Below, piece by piece: positions 28,987 to 37,021 of a DNA stretch of 64,000 nucleotides. Below the pieces are notes generated by a model. The model was given only the letters and a program-made list of their open reading frames with translations, ran no database searches and was not told where the DNA came from. Location of the stretch: contig SCMY01000002.1 of NCBI GenBank assembly GCA_005502805.1, positions 665,601 to 729,600 on the forward strand. Direction: 5' to 3'. Positions within the stretch are counted from its first letter, which is position 1, and every line of letters begins with the position of its first letter. The stretch is from Rhizobiales bacterium 2SD. GTDB taxonomy: Bacteria > Pseudomonadota > Alphaproteobacteria > Rhizobiales > Beijerinckiaceae. Both the position numbers and the translations under genes were made by a program.

Positions 28987-30222
28987 TCAACCCCGCAGGC
29001 CGGCGGTGATCGAGCGGCGATAGGACAGAGCCGCCGGAATGAGCGCAGCCAGCGAGCCGAGCAGCAGGATAAGCCCGACCTGGGCGAGCTCCGCCAAGCC
29101 CAGCGCGAAGGAGAGCCGCAGGCCCGTCTGCACCTCGAACAGGCCGGAGACCGCGAGCGTAGCGGCGGCGCCAAGGCCGAGACCGGCGAGGCAACCGGCC
29201 GCGACCAGCCCGGCCATGCCGAGCCAGACGACCAGCAGCACGTAAGCCGGCGGCGCGCCGAGCGCGCGCAGCACCGCATAGCGCCGCCGCCTCAGGCCCG
29301 TCACCGCGACGAGCAGCAGGAAGATCGCCGCGAGGATCAGCACGGCGTTGAGAACCGAGGCGACGCTCAGCACCTGCCCCACGTCGCCGAGTGTGCGATA
29401 GAGCCCGACCAGCACCTCGGCCGGGAAGAAGGCCATGGTGCCGCCCTGCCGATAGCGCGCCCTCAACGCATAGGCGTCGGCGACCGCCCTCGGCTTCACC
29501 ACCAGCGCCGGCACGCCGGGAAGGCGCTGGCCGTCGAAGGGCGGGCCGAGCGCGGCGTCCTCGGCAGCATGGCCGTTGCCGAGCCCATGCACCTCCCAGA
29601 CGCTCTCGACCGGCACCAGGATCGCGCGGTCGAAGGGCGAGCCCAGTCGCGGCAGGCGTCCGACCGCGACATAGGCATGGCCTTCATGGCGACGACTCGC
29701 TTCGTCCTCATCGACGACACCGCGCTTCGGCCAATGGCCGGCGATGGCATGCGAGGGCTCGATCTTGTCACCCAATTTGTAGGTGACGTCGGCGCCGAGC
29801 ACCGCCTCGCCCTCGCGTGCGAACAGCCGGCCCTCGCTCGGCGGCAGGCGGCCCCAGCGGCTGGCGAAGGCGAGCGTGGTGCCGATCACCGGATGGCCGC
29901 GGGCGATGTCGCCGAAGGCGAGCGGCGCCACCGCAGCGACGCGCGGATCGCGGGCGAGCTCATTGATCAGCCGCCCGTCGATCAGCGGCAGCGCTTCCGG
30001 CTGCAGGTAGATCGCCGACATCACGAGCTGCGTCTGGCTGCCGGGCGCGCCGATCAGCAGGTCGAAATCATCGGCGGCCTTCGTCGAGGCCTGCCGCAGC
30101 GCCCGCTCCTGCGCGCCTATGGCGACGCCGATCGCCACTGCCAGCGCGACCAGCGTCACGATCGCAGCCGCCGTCCAGCGCAGCGCCCGCAAATCGGCGA
30201 TGACCATCGGCAACGGGTTCAC
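28987..30222 (-). CDS. MacB/LolC-like ABC transporter permease (FtsX domain)
   Basis: A 411-residue inner-membrane protein with one N-terminal membrane segment (residues 15-33), a large periplasmic domain (about 40-265) and a C-terminal FtsX domain with three membrane segments (VLSVASVLNAVLILAAIFLL onward). This is the type VII ABC topology, in which the pair does mechanical work on periplasmic substrates rather than transport through the membrane. It overlaps the ATPase gene by four bases and is the last gene of the operon with alkaline phosphatase. Confidence 0.9.
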   Translation of the reverse strand: MNPLPMVIADLRALRWTAAAIVTLVALAVAIGVAIGAQERALRQASTKAADDFDLLIGAPGSQTQLVMSAIYLQPEALPLIDGRLINELARDPRVAAVAPLAFGDIARGHPVIGTTLAFASRWGRLPPSEGRLFAREGEAVLGADVTYKLGDKIEPSHAIAGHWPKRGVVDEDEASRRHEGHAYVAVGRLPRLGSPFDRAILVPVESVWEVHGLGNGHAAEDAALGPPFDGQRLPGVPALVVKPRAVADAYALRARYRQGGTMAFFPAEVLVGLYRTLGDVGQVLSVASVLNAVLILAAIFLLLVAVTGLRRRRYAVLRALGAPPAYVLLVVWLGMAGLVAAGCLAGLGLGAAATLAVSGLFEVQTGLRLSFALGLAELAQVGLILLLGSLAALIPAALSYRRSITAGLRG

Positions 30223-30944
30223 GCAGCGACCTTCAGCTGAAGTGGACCATCACCGATCGACGCGACCTGCTGCATCCGCGCCAGCAGCGCAGGATCATGC
30301 GAGGCGCAAAGCAGCGTCGCGCCGCTCTCATGGGCGACCTCGACCAGAAGGGACCCAACCTCGGCCGCATGTGCGGGATCGAGGCTCGCGGTCGGCTCGT
30401 CGGCGAGGAGCAGCGCCGGCGCATTGAACAGCGCCCGCGCGATCGCGACGCGCTGCTGCTCGCCGCGCGAGAGCACGGCGGCGCGGCGGCGCAGATCGGT
30501 GAGGCCCATGCGTCCGGCGAGTGCCGTGGCGCGTGCGACCTGATCGCTCGTCTGTCGCCAGCCCGAAAAGCTCGCCGGCAAGGTGATGTTGGCGAGCACA
30601 TCGAGCTCGGGCACGAGATGAAAATCCTGGAAGACGAATCCGACCGTCTCGCGCCGCCAGCGATCGCGCGCCGCACCCGGCAGCGCGGACACCACGACAT
30701 CACCCCAGCTGATACTGCCGGCGTCGGGCAGGAAGAACCCGGCGGCCAGATGCAGCAGCGAGGTCTTGCCCGAGCCGGAGGGGCCGCGCAGGCCGATCAG
30801 CGCTCCGGCCGACACGACGAAATCGGGAATGTCGAGAACCCGGAAGGGCCGCCCGTCGCCATCGCGATGATCGACCTGGATGCCAGAGAAATGCAGCGGC
30901 CGAGCCGCACCTGCCGGCCGCTCAGACACTGTGGAAGCCGGCAT
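30219..30944 (-). CDS. MacB/LolD-like ABC transporter ATP-binding protein
   Basis: A 241-residue ATPase with Walker A GPSGSGKTS, Q-loop FVFQDFHLVPEL, a signature reading LSRGEQQRV (SRGEQ instead of the usual SGGEQ) and Walker B LLLADEPTASLD. It partners the FtsX-type permease. The start is uncertain: the ATG at 30944 overlaps the end of the upstream Tat-exported protein gene by 23 bases; ATG at 30983 and GTG at 30929 are alternatives. Confidence 0.9.
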   Translation of the reverse strand: MPASTVSERPAGAARPLHFSGIQVDHRDGDGRPFRVLDIPDFVVSAGALIGLRGPSGSGKTSLLHLAAGFFLPDAGSISWGDVVVSALPGAARDRWRRETVGFVFQDFHLVPELDVLANITLPASFSGWRQTSDQVARATALAGRMGLTDLRRRAAVLSRGEQQRVAIARALFNAPALLLADEPTASLDPAHAAEVGSLLVEVAHESGATLLCASHDPALLARMQQVASIGDGPLQLKVAA

Positions 30945-31404
30945 CGACGAGCCTGATCTGGCTGACGAATCCGGTCTCGGCATCTGTGGAGGAGCCGATC
31001 TCGAGCCGGCCGCTGACCGCGACCTTCTGGCCGGCGCTGACCATCGGCGTCGCGGCGCGCATGAACACGACGACGATGTCGACCGGCCAGTCGGCGTCCG
31101 ACTGGCAGAATGGGCAGATCGCCAAGGGCTCGCGCGTCAGCACGAAGAAATGGCTCTCCGGCTTCAGCGGCGGCGCCATGTAGCCGGTCATCCGGACCGG
31201 CTTGCCGCGCAGCGAGGTCGCCCGGTCGGAGAATTGGAAGCCGAGCACGCCGAAGGATTTGTAGAGCCCATCGAAGGTCAGCGTCTCTGCTTCAGCGGCA
31301 AGCGCGCGCAACGAGACGGGCAACGCCGCGAGCCCGGTGAGGAGCCCGCGGCGGGAGAATGTGCGGCGCCCTGGCGGGCGCCGGGATGGTGAATTGTCGA
31401 TCAC
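30922..31404 (-). CDS. Tat-exported DUF3299-like periplasmic protein
   Basis: A 160-residue protein with a twin-arginine-type signal (TFSRRGLLTGLAALPVSLRA, residues 15-34). The mature part has GKPVRMTGYMAPPLKPESHF and PLAICPFCQSDADWPVDIVV, which resembles DUF3299 proteins; the CPFC pair may bind a metal. In Pseudomonas aeruginosa, as I recall, a similar protein sits with a MacB-like ATPase and permease in the Zur-controlled PA4063-PA4066 cluster. The ATG overlaps the alkaline phosphatase stop (ATGA). Confidence 0.75.
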   Translation of the reverse strand: MIDNSPSRRPPGRRTFSRRGLLTGLAALPVSLRALAAEAETLTFDGLYKSFGVLGFQFSDRATSLRGKPVRMTGYMAPPLKPESHFFVLTREPLAICPFCQSDADWPVDIVVVFMRAATPMVSAGQKVAVSGRLEIGSSTDAETGFVSQIRLVDAGFHSV

Positions 31405-33140
31405 TTGCCGCCGAGGGCCAGCGCTTCCGCCATGACGCGGAAGACGAAGGTGTTCGGCTTGTGGCCACGGAAGCGCTCGGCGCCCGGGCCCATCGCGGTG
31501 AGCAGCACGTCATCGGCCGCATGGACGCCGGAATTGGCGTCGAAAGGCAGGTTGCCCTGCTTGCGGGTGGCGAGCGGACCGGTGCAGTCCTTCTCGTTGG
31601 CGACGTTGGTCTTGCCGTCCGGACCCTTCACGGCCGGAACCCGCTCGCCGTCGAGATAGGGGCGGCCGGTGTCGCAGGTGTCGGGGTAGGTGCCGAAGGC
31701 GACGGCGAGACGGCGCGAGGTGTCGACCTTGGTCGGGTAGCCGTCGGCGTCGCGCGGGCCGTAGTTCGGCGGCAGCGAGTCGGCGTAGGTCCCAAGCTTG
31801 TCGCGCAGCAGCTGGCCCGGGCGATCATCGTCATAGGTGCCGACGATCGAGACCGGGTGGGCGTGGTCGGGCACGACGATGATCAGCGTGTCGTTGCGAT
31901 CGCCGGCGAAGTCCTTCGCAGCCTTGACGGCGTTGTCGAGCATGATCGTGTCGAACACCGCGCGCTCCCAGTCGAGCGAGTGGCTGTACTTGTCGATGCG
32001 GGCCGATTCCACCATCAGGAAGAAGCCGTCCTGCGCGCCTTTCAGCATCTCGAGCGCGGCCTTCGTCTGCTCGACCACATCAGGCTGATCGGGGAATTTC
32101 GAGATCGAGCCCTTCTTGGCGAGGCGCAGGTCGAAGGCGCCGTCGATGTTCGAGGTGTTGTAGAGGCCGAGCAGCTTCTTGGAGCCGCCGGCGGCCGCGG
32201 CGTTCATCTCGGCCTTGGTGGTGGCGAGGGTGTAGCCCGCCTCCTTGAACTTGGCGATGAAGTCGAGATCGTCGGTGCGCTTGGTGCCGGGGGTCGACTT
32301 CGGCAGGAAGTTCGGCGAGCCGCCGCCCATGATCACGTCGGGCTGCACGTCGAAGAACATCTTGACGATGTCGTTGTAGTCCGAGCGGCGGCGGGTATGG
32401 GCGACCATCGCGGCCGGGGTCGCGTCCTCGATCTCGGCATTGGTGACGACGCCGATCGCCATGCCCGCGCGCTTGCGCTTGATCACCTCGGAGATGGTCT
32501 CGACCTTGGGATGGTCGAGCGTCAGCGCGTTTTTGGCGCAGTAGATGCCGAGCGCGTTGACGCAGGATTTGTGACCGGTGGTGTAGGCGCTGGCCGAGTT
32601 GGCGCTGTCTGTGACGACCGAGTCGGTGCCCGAGGTCGAGATCAGCGCCATGTTCGGCATGTCGTCGATGGCGAGCTCGCCGCCATAGAGGCCCTGCTCC
32701 CAGCCCTTCGACAGGATGCGGGCGGCGGTGCGATGCGCGACGGAGAGACCATCGCCGACGAAGAGGATGACGTTCTTGGCCTTGCGCTCAGGGGTCGCGT
32801 AGACGGTCCAGTTGACGGTGGCCTTGTTGCTGCCTTGCGTCGCCTCGATGACGTACTGCCCGGCCGGCAGTTGCGCGCCGCGCAGCCAGAGCGCCGAATG
32901 CTTCTGGCCCTCCTCGTTCTGGACGAACTGGACCTCGCGGCCGAAGGCTTCGGCGAGCGGCTTGCCGTTGATGGTGACCTTGACGTCGGCCGAGGCCGGG
33001 GCGTTCGGGAACTCGACCTTGAAATCGAAGCGCGAGCCTTCGAGGATCTCGGCGCGGTTGAGCGGATAGATGGTCTGCGCCGTCACCGGCGCCACGCTGG
33101 CGAGCATCGCCGCCGCCATCAGCCAGGTTCGCTTCTGCAT
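31401..33140 (-). CDS. alkaline phosphatase (PhoA superfamily)
   Basis: Exported zinc-dependent phosphomonoesterase, 579 residues. A Sec signal (RTWLMAAAMLASVAPVTAQT) is followed by an extra beta domain of about 90 residues and then the catalytic domain. It shows the first metal-ligand segment FVGDGLS, the nucleophile segment TDSANSASAYTTGHKS, metal ligands in VVPDHAHPVS and a later His in GVHAADDV. GGAGAAG precedes the ATG. It is the first gene of a four-gene operon, which is not the usual Pho setting, and no Pho box was seen. Confidence 0.93.
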   Translation of the reverse strand: MQKRTWLMAAAMLASVAPVTAQTIYPLNRAEILEGSRFDFKVEFPNAPASADVKVTINGKPLAEAFGREVQFVQNEEGQKHSALWLRGAQLPAGQYVIEATQGSNKATVNWTVYATPERKAKNVILFVGDGLSVAHRTAARILSKGWEQGLYGGELAIDDMPNMALISTSGTDSVVTDSANSASAYTTGHKSCVNALGIYCAKNALTLDHPKVETISEVIKRKRAGMAIGVVTNAEIEDATPAAMVAHTRRRSDYNDIVKMFFDVQPDVIMGGGSPNFLPKSTPGTKRTDDLDFIAKFKEAGYTLATTKAEMNAAAAGGSKKLLGLYNTSNIDGAFDLRLAKKGSISKFPDQPDVVEQTKAALEMLKGAQDGFFLMVESARIDKYSHSLDWERAVFDTIMLDNAVKAAKDFAGDRNDTLIIVVPDHAHPVSIVGTYDDDRPGQLLRDKLGTYADSLPPNYGPRDADGYPTKVDTSRRLAVAFGTYPDTCDTGRPYLDGERVPAVKGPDGKTNVANEKDCTGPLATRKQGNLPFDANSGVHAADDVLLTAMGPGAERFRGHKPNTFVFRVMAEALALGGK

Positions 33141-33225
33141 GATCTTCTCCGCCCCATGGGAAAGCTGGTCGCGGGAGCGTTAGGAGCGCGAGATGACACT
33201 ATGATTACTGTAGCGCCAACACATT

Positions 33226-33247
33226 ATGTTATGATATAATATCACAT
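33226..33247 (-). promoter_or_regulatory. AT-rich palindrome upstream of the alkaline phosphatase operon
   Basis: The core TGATATAATATCA (33232-33244) is a perfect odd-length palindrome with imperfect extensions (ATGTTA left, CAT right). It lies about 90 bases before the alkaline phosphatase start. Its AT-rich GTTAT/ATA-type make-up recalls Zur boxes, but the spacing differs from the classic site; FUR-family or another dimeric regulator remains possible. Confidence 0.5.
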
Positions 33248-33348
33248 CTCTACTGAGATTGAGAACGTGAGCTTCGAGCCTCCGCGCTGCGGGCAACGAA
33301 CTGTAGCAGTGCCTGTGCTAGAGCCCTCTCCGCACAGGGAGACAGCAG

Positions 33349-33984
33349 ATGAGCAGCGCGAGCGATGCACGCTTCTGGGACCGGTCCTCGAAGAGCTATG
33401 CCAGATCGCGGATATCGGATCAGGCCGGATATGAGCGCACGCTGGAACGCACAGGCGCCCTATTGAAGCCGGATGACCGCGTGCTCGAACTCGGCTGCGG
33501 CACCGGGACGACGGCTCTGCGACTCGCCGGTACGGTCGAGAGCTATCTGGCAACCGACATTTCCGCCAGCATGATCGCCATCGCGGAAGAAAAACTCGTG
33601 GCGAGCCCGTTTGCAGGCCTCGCTTTTCGCACCGCGACGGCCGAAGCGCTCGCGTCCGAGGCAGCACGGTTCGATGCGGTTCTCGGCTTCAACTATCTGC
33701 ATCTGGTCCGCGACCTCGCCGGCACGCTGCGCAGCATCCATGCCTTGCTCGTGCCGGGCGGCCGGTTCATCTCCAAGACGCCCTGCCTCGGCGACATGAA
33801 CCCGCTGATCAAACTCGCTTTGCCCCTCATGCAGATGATCGGCAAGGCGCCCTATGCCGGCGTCTTCAGCGCGCAGGAGTTGAGCGGTCTCATCGCCGCG
33901 GCGGGCTTCGAGATCGTCGGCACGGAACGCCATGCGAGCAAGGGCAAGGACAGTCGCCCCTTCATCGTGGCGCGCAGGGCATAG
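33349..33984 (+). CDS. class I SAM-dependent methyltransferase
   Basis: A 211-residue methyltransferase of the Methyltransf_11/25 type. Motif I is VLELGCGTGTTAL (about residues 45-57), the acidic residue after strand 2 lies in ATDISASM, and motif III follows in LVPGGRFISKTP. The substrate is unknown. It is divergent from the alkaline phosphatase operon with about 208 bases between. The ribosome-binding site CAGGGAGA precedes the ATG. Confidence 0.9.
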   Translation: MSSASDARFWDRSSKSYARSRISDQAGYERTLERTGALLKPDDRVLELGCGTGTTALRLAGTVESYLATDISASMIAIAEEKLVASPFAGLAFRTATAEALASEAARFDAVLGFNYLHLVRDLAGTLRSIHALLVPGGRFISKTPCLGDMNPLIKLALPLMQMIGKAPYAGVFSAQELSGLIAAAGFEIVGTERHASKGKDSRPFIVARRA

Positions 33985-34136
33985 CGCGCGCAGCCGATGC
34001 GAAAGGGAGCAATCCGCACCGTCTCGCGTTTCGCTTCAGACGGTCTGGCAAGCCCGGAACGCTCCTGACAACTACTGACAGACAGCACCCCTATCAGCCT
34101 GCCCACGATCCGAGGAAACGCCGAAAGGGACATCGC

Positions 34137-34754
34137 ATGCTGACCTTCTATCACTCGCCGCAGTCGCGCTCCTTCTCGATCCTCTGGCTGCTCGAGGAAC
34201 TCGGCCAGCCCTATGAGATGAAGCTGGTCGACATCCGTGCGCAGGATGGCCCGCCGGAAAGCTATCGCGCCATCCAGCCGCACAAGAAGGTGCCGGCGAT
34301 CGTCCATGACGGCACCACCGTCACCGAACGCGCCGCGATCTGCCTCTATCTCACCGAGCAGTTCCCCGACGCCGGGCTCGCGCCGGCCGTTGGCGATGCC
34401 GACCGCGCAGCCTTCCTGACCTCGCTGGTCTACACCGACGCCGTGCTCGACCCGATCATCGCGACCTCCGTCCACAAGTTCCAGTACGAGGCGCGCGGCT
34501 TCTCCTTCGGCTCGCATGCCGACACCGTCGCCAATCTCGCCAAAAGGCTCGGCGAACACCCCTATGCCGCCGGCGAGCGCTTCACCGCCGCCGACACCCA
34601 GCTCGGCGCCGGCATCCATTTCGGCATGAACATCGTCGGAGTGCTGCCGCGCCTGCCGGTGTTTGAGGCCTATATGAACAGGATGATGGAGCGGCCGGGC
34701 CTGCAACGCACCCTGCAGAAGGACGGCACGCTCGAGCCCGGCCAGGTTCCCTGA
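34137..34754 (+). CDS. glutathione S-transferase family protein
   Basis: A 205-residue two-domain GST. The thioredoxin-like N-terminal domain (LTFYHSPQSRSFSILWLLEE) has a likely catalytic Ser in SPQSRS and the glutathione-binding PAIVHDGTTVTERAAIC (cis-Pro and Ser/Glu-Arg segment). The helical C-terminal domain ends with MNRMMERPGLQRTL. It resembles the beta-like GSTs of soil bacteria. It is convergent with the cyanase gene, 6 bases away. Confidence 0.92.
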   Translation: MLTFYHSPQSRSFSILWLLEELGQPYEMKLVDIRAQDGPPESYRAIQPHKKVPAIVHDGTTVTERAAICLYLTEQFPDAGLAPAVGDADRAAFLTSLVYTDAVLDPIIATSVHKFQYEARGFSFGSHADTVANLAKRLGEHPYAAGERFTAADTQLGAGIHFGMNIVGVLPRLPVFEAYMNRMMERPGLQRTLQKDGTLEPGQVP

Positions 34755-34760
34755 GAGGAC

Positions 34761-35249
34761 TCACTCCTCCTTGAAGCCATAGTCTGGGATGCCCTGCTCG
34801 TTGCCATAGTATTTATACGGCAGGAACTTGCCCGACATGGTGATCCTGACCCGGTCACCCCGGGGGTTCGGCTCGCGCTCGAAAGCGATGTTGAAGTCGA
34901 TTGCCGACATGATGCCGTCGCCGAACTCCTCCTCGATCAGCGCCTTCCAGGCGGGGCCGTTGACCATCACCATCTCGTAGAAGCGGTAGATCAGCGGGTC
35001 TGTCGGCGGCATCGGTGTGCCGGTGCCGCGATAAGGCACCTCGTTGAGCATCCGCTTCTCGGCTTCGGAGAGACCGAACAGCGCCGCGGCCTTCTCGGCG
35101 AGCGGCTTCACCAGCTTCATCTGGCCGAGCAGGGCGCCGATCACCAGCACCTCCGACATCCCGCCGATCTCGTCGGTGATCTGTTTCCAGCTCCAGCCCT
35201 TCTCGCGCTTGATGTCGAGAATCTTCTCGGTGAGCTCTTCGCGCTTCAT
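34761..35249 (-). CDS. cynS: cyanate hydratase (cyanase)
   Basis: Breaks down cyanate with bicarbonate to ammonia and CO2. The 162-residue protein keeps the catalytic triad equivalents Arg89, Glu92 and Ser115 (E. coli Arg96, Glu99, Ser122) in IYRFYEMVMVNG and IMSAIDFNI. The N-terminal helix-turn-helix-like domain is present (KGWSWKQITDEIGGMSEVLV). I chose the ATG at 35249 (MKREELTEK), which fits the family length; the 18 residues upstream are not conserved. No cynT or cynR is adjacent. Confidence 0.95.
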   Translation of the reverse strand: MKREELTEKILDIKREKGWSWKQITDEIGGMSEVLVIGALLGQMKLVKPLAEKAAALFGLSEAEKRMLNEVPYRGTGTPMPPTDPLIYRFYEMVMVNGPAWKALIEEEFGDGIMSAIDFNIAFEREPNPRGDRVRITMSGKFLPYKYYGNEQGIPDYGFKEE

Positions 35250-35344
35250 CTCATCCTCGCCGGTCGCAGCCGCCGATTGCGGCGGTCGGCAGGCGACTAG
35301 CAAGGCATGGGCCAGAACGGCCGGGAGATGGGAAGGCTACGTGC

Positions 35345-36286
35345 TCAGCGCCGGCCGAAGCGGAGCTGCTCCAGCGCCGCGATCTGCTGCGCGACCGGGG
35401 AGATCTGCGCCGCCAGCGAGATCCCTTCGAAATGCCGGCGGCCGCGGAAGCGGGCACGCTCGAAATTCGAGCGGCCGTCGAAGGCAGCGTTGCTGAACCA
35501 GGCGCCGCGGTCGAAGCGGGCGCCGGCAAAGCTCGCCATCTGCCCGAAGCGTGCCTCCTCGAACCCGGCATTGCCGGCGAACTCGGCCTCGCCGAAATCG
35601 GCGGCGCCGGCGAAGTTGCAATCACCGAAACCCGCCTCACCGGCGTGCCGCACGCCACGAAACTGCGTCACACCGTCGAAGCGAGAGCCGCGGAACCAGG
35701 CATCGCCGATGAACTCGGCCTCGACGAAACAGGCGACACCCTCGCAGCGCATGTCACGGAACTCGGCGGTGCCGTGGAAGGTCGCCGCGCCGAAATCGGC
35801 GTCATCCGCGAAATGCGCCTTGTCGAGGAAGGCATCGGCCCGGAAGCTCGCATCGCGGAAGCTGGCCGGGCCGTGGAAATGCGCCTCGGAAAACCAGGCG
35901 TCGCCGCAGAAGGCGCTGCCGGCGAAACGGGCAGCGGCCGGAAAGATGATGCCGCCGACGTTGAAATCACCCTCGAAGATCTCGTCGACCAGCTCGACAT
36001 CGGCGAAGAGGCGCCAGAGCGCGAGCAGAGGGCCGTCGGCACCGATACGCCCGCGCAACCGCAGCATCTCGCCAGCCCAGCCGTTCCAGCTCGAGGCCCC
36101 CTCGCCGAGCCGTGCCAGCACCGCCCCGCGCCGCGCCGCCATGAAGGCAGAGGCCTCGGGCCCGGCCGCGCCATAACGCGCTGCACGCTGCGCCGCGGCG
36201 AAACCGGCCTGATGTGGCCGCGCCCAGGAATTCAGCTGCAGGAGTTCGGCGCGTGCATCGGGCGCGAGCCGGAACAGGCTGGCCAT
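35345..36286 (-). CDS. pentapeptide-repeat protein
   Basis: A 313-residue protein. From about residue 95 to 290 it consists of A-x-F-x-x-type pentapeptide repeats (FHGTAEFRDMRCEGVACFVE, FRGSRFDGVTQFRGVRHAGE, FGDCNFAGAADFGEAEFAGN), predicted to form a right-handed quadrilateral beta helix. The first 90 residues are helical and different (LQLNSWARPHQAGFAAAQRA). No signal peptide and no membrane segment. Some pentapeptide proteins mimic DNA and protect gyrase, but this cannot be assumed here. The C-terminus QISPVAQQIAALEQLRFGRR is helical. Confidence 0.9.
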   Translation of the reverse strand: MASLFRLAPDARAELLQLNSWARPHQAGFAAAQRAARYGAAGPEASAFMAARRGAVLARLGEGASSWNGWAGEMLRLRGRIGADGPLLALWRLFADVELVDEIFEGDFNVGGIIFPAAARFAGSAFCGDAWFSEAHFHGPASFRDASFRADAFLDKAHFADDADFGAATFHGTAEFRDMRCEGVACFVEAEFIGDAWFRGSRFDGVTQFRGVRHAGEAGFGDCNFAGAADFGEAEFAGNAGFEEARFGQMASFAGARFDRGAWFSNAAFDGRSNFERARFRGRRHFEGISLAAQISPVAQQIAALEQLRFGRR

Positions 36287-36530
36287 GTCGGAAGGCGCCC
36301 TCGGTTAACGATTCATTAGCCATAAGCGAGCCGCCGAAATGGTTCAATCGCTGCTTTTGCCGGCGATGCCGCCGTCCTGGCGCTCCGGCGCCCAGATCAC
36401 CCGTGAATCTCAGCGTTCGGCGCAGCACACTTTTAACGTTACAGGCCGATAACCTTCTGTAGCGTAAGGCATTTGAAGTAGTTTCCGCGCAATCCAAGGC
36501 TGCATCTGCAACGCGGAACACCCAGCGCCG

Positions 36531-36899
36531 ATGAACGCCTATCTGCCGTTGATCCTGTTCACGGTTCTGACCAATGCGGCGGCGCAATTGATGCTGAAGC
36601 GCGGCATGGGCGGCGTGGGGCACCTGGATGTCGGCAATGACGGGCTGATTCCCACCATCTTCCGCGTCGTCTTCAACCCCTTCGTCTTCGCCGGCCTATG
36701 CACCTTCGTGGTCAGCATGGCCTCGCATCTGATCGTGCTATCGAAAGTGCAGATCAGCTACGCCTACCCTTTCCTGAGCCTCGCCTACGTCGTGGTCGCG
36801 GTCTACGCCTACTTCGTCTTCCAGGAAGATCTGAGCCCGGCCCGCATCGCCGGCATCGGCTTCATCGTCCTGGGCACCATCTTCATCGCACAGAGCTGA
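36531..36899 (+). CDS. small EamA/SMR-type membrane protein
   Basis: A 122-residue protein with four membrane segments, from AYLPLILFTVLTNAAAQLML to IAGIGFIVLGTIFIAQS. The LTNAAAQLMLKRG and YAYPFLSLAYVVVAVYAYFV segments resemble ArnE/ArnF and other four-helix DMT proteins, which work as dimers to flip lipid-linked sugars or export drugs. It is the first gene of a four-gene operon with a sugar-nucleotide-type epimerase and a class III aminotransferase, so flipping of a lipid-linked product is a reasonable guess. Confidence 0.85.
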   Translation: MNAYLPLILFTVLTNAAAQLMLKRGMGGVGHLDVGNDGLIPTIFRVVFNPFVFAGLCTFVVSMASHLIVLSKVQISYAYPFLSLAYVVVAVYAYFVFQEDLSPARIAGIGFIVLGTIFIAQS

Positions 36900-36907
36900 G
36901 GGACGTC

Positions 36908-37018
36908 ATGGACCTGTTCGCCCGCTTCATTCTCCGCCTCGGCGCCCTCTTCGCTCCGGCCCAGCCGCAGCTGAAGCCGATCCCGGTCCCGGTGCGCCGC
37001 CCCGACCAGCGACGCTGA
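36908..37018 (+). CDS. 36-residue peptide within the epimerase/aminotransferase operon
   Basis: A short reading frame starting ATG 8 bases after the preceding stop and ending 3 bases before the next ATG. It reads MDLFARFILRLGALFAPAQP and continues to a basic Pro-rich tail (PIPVPVRRPDQRR). The first 16 residues would form an amphipathic or membrane helix. GAGGGAC before the ATG is a fair ribosome-binding site. The exact fit between its neighbours argues that it is translated, though the length leaves room for doubt. Confidence 0.6.
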   Translation: MDLFARFILRLGALFAPAQPQLKPIPVPVRRPDQRR

Positions 37019-37021
37019 GCC

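Noticed and set aside
28501..30240. Plus-strand frame of 579 codons opposite the L,D-transpeptidase and FtsX permease
   Set aside because: Opposes two genes with clear motifs and has no recognisable domain.
31401..33348. Pho box upstream of alkaline phosphatase
   Set aside because: No tandem CTGTCAT-like repeats were found in 33141-33348; the visible signal is the AT-rich palindrome.
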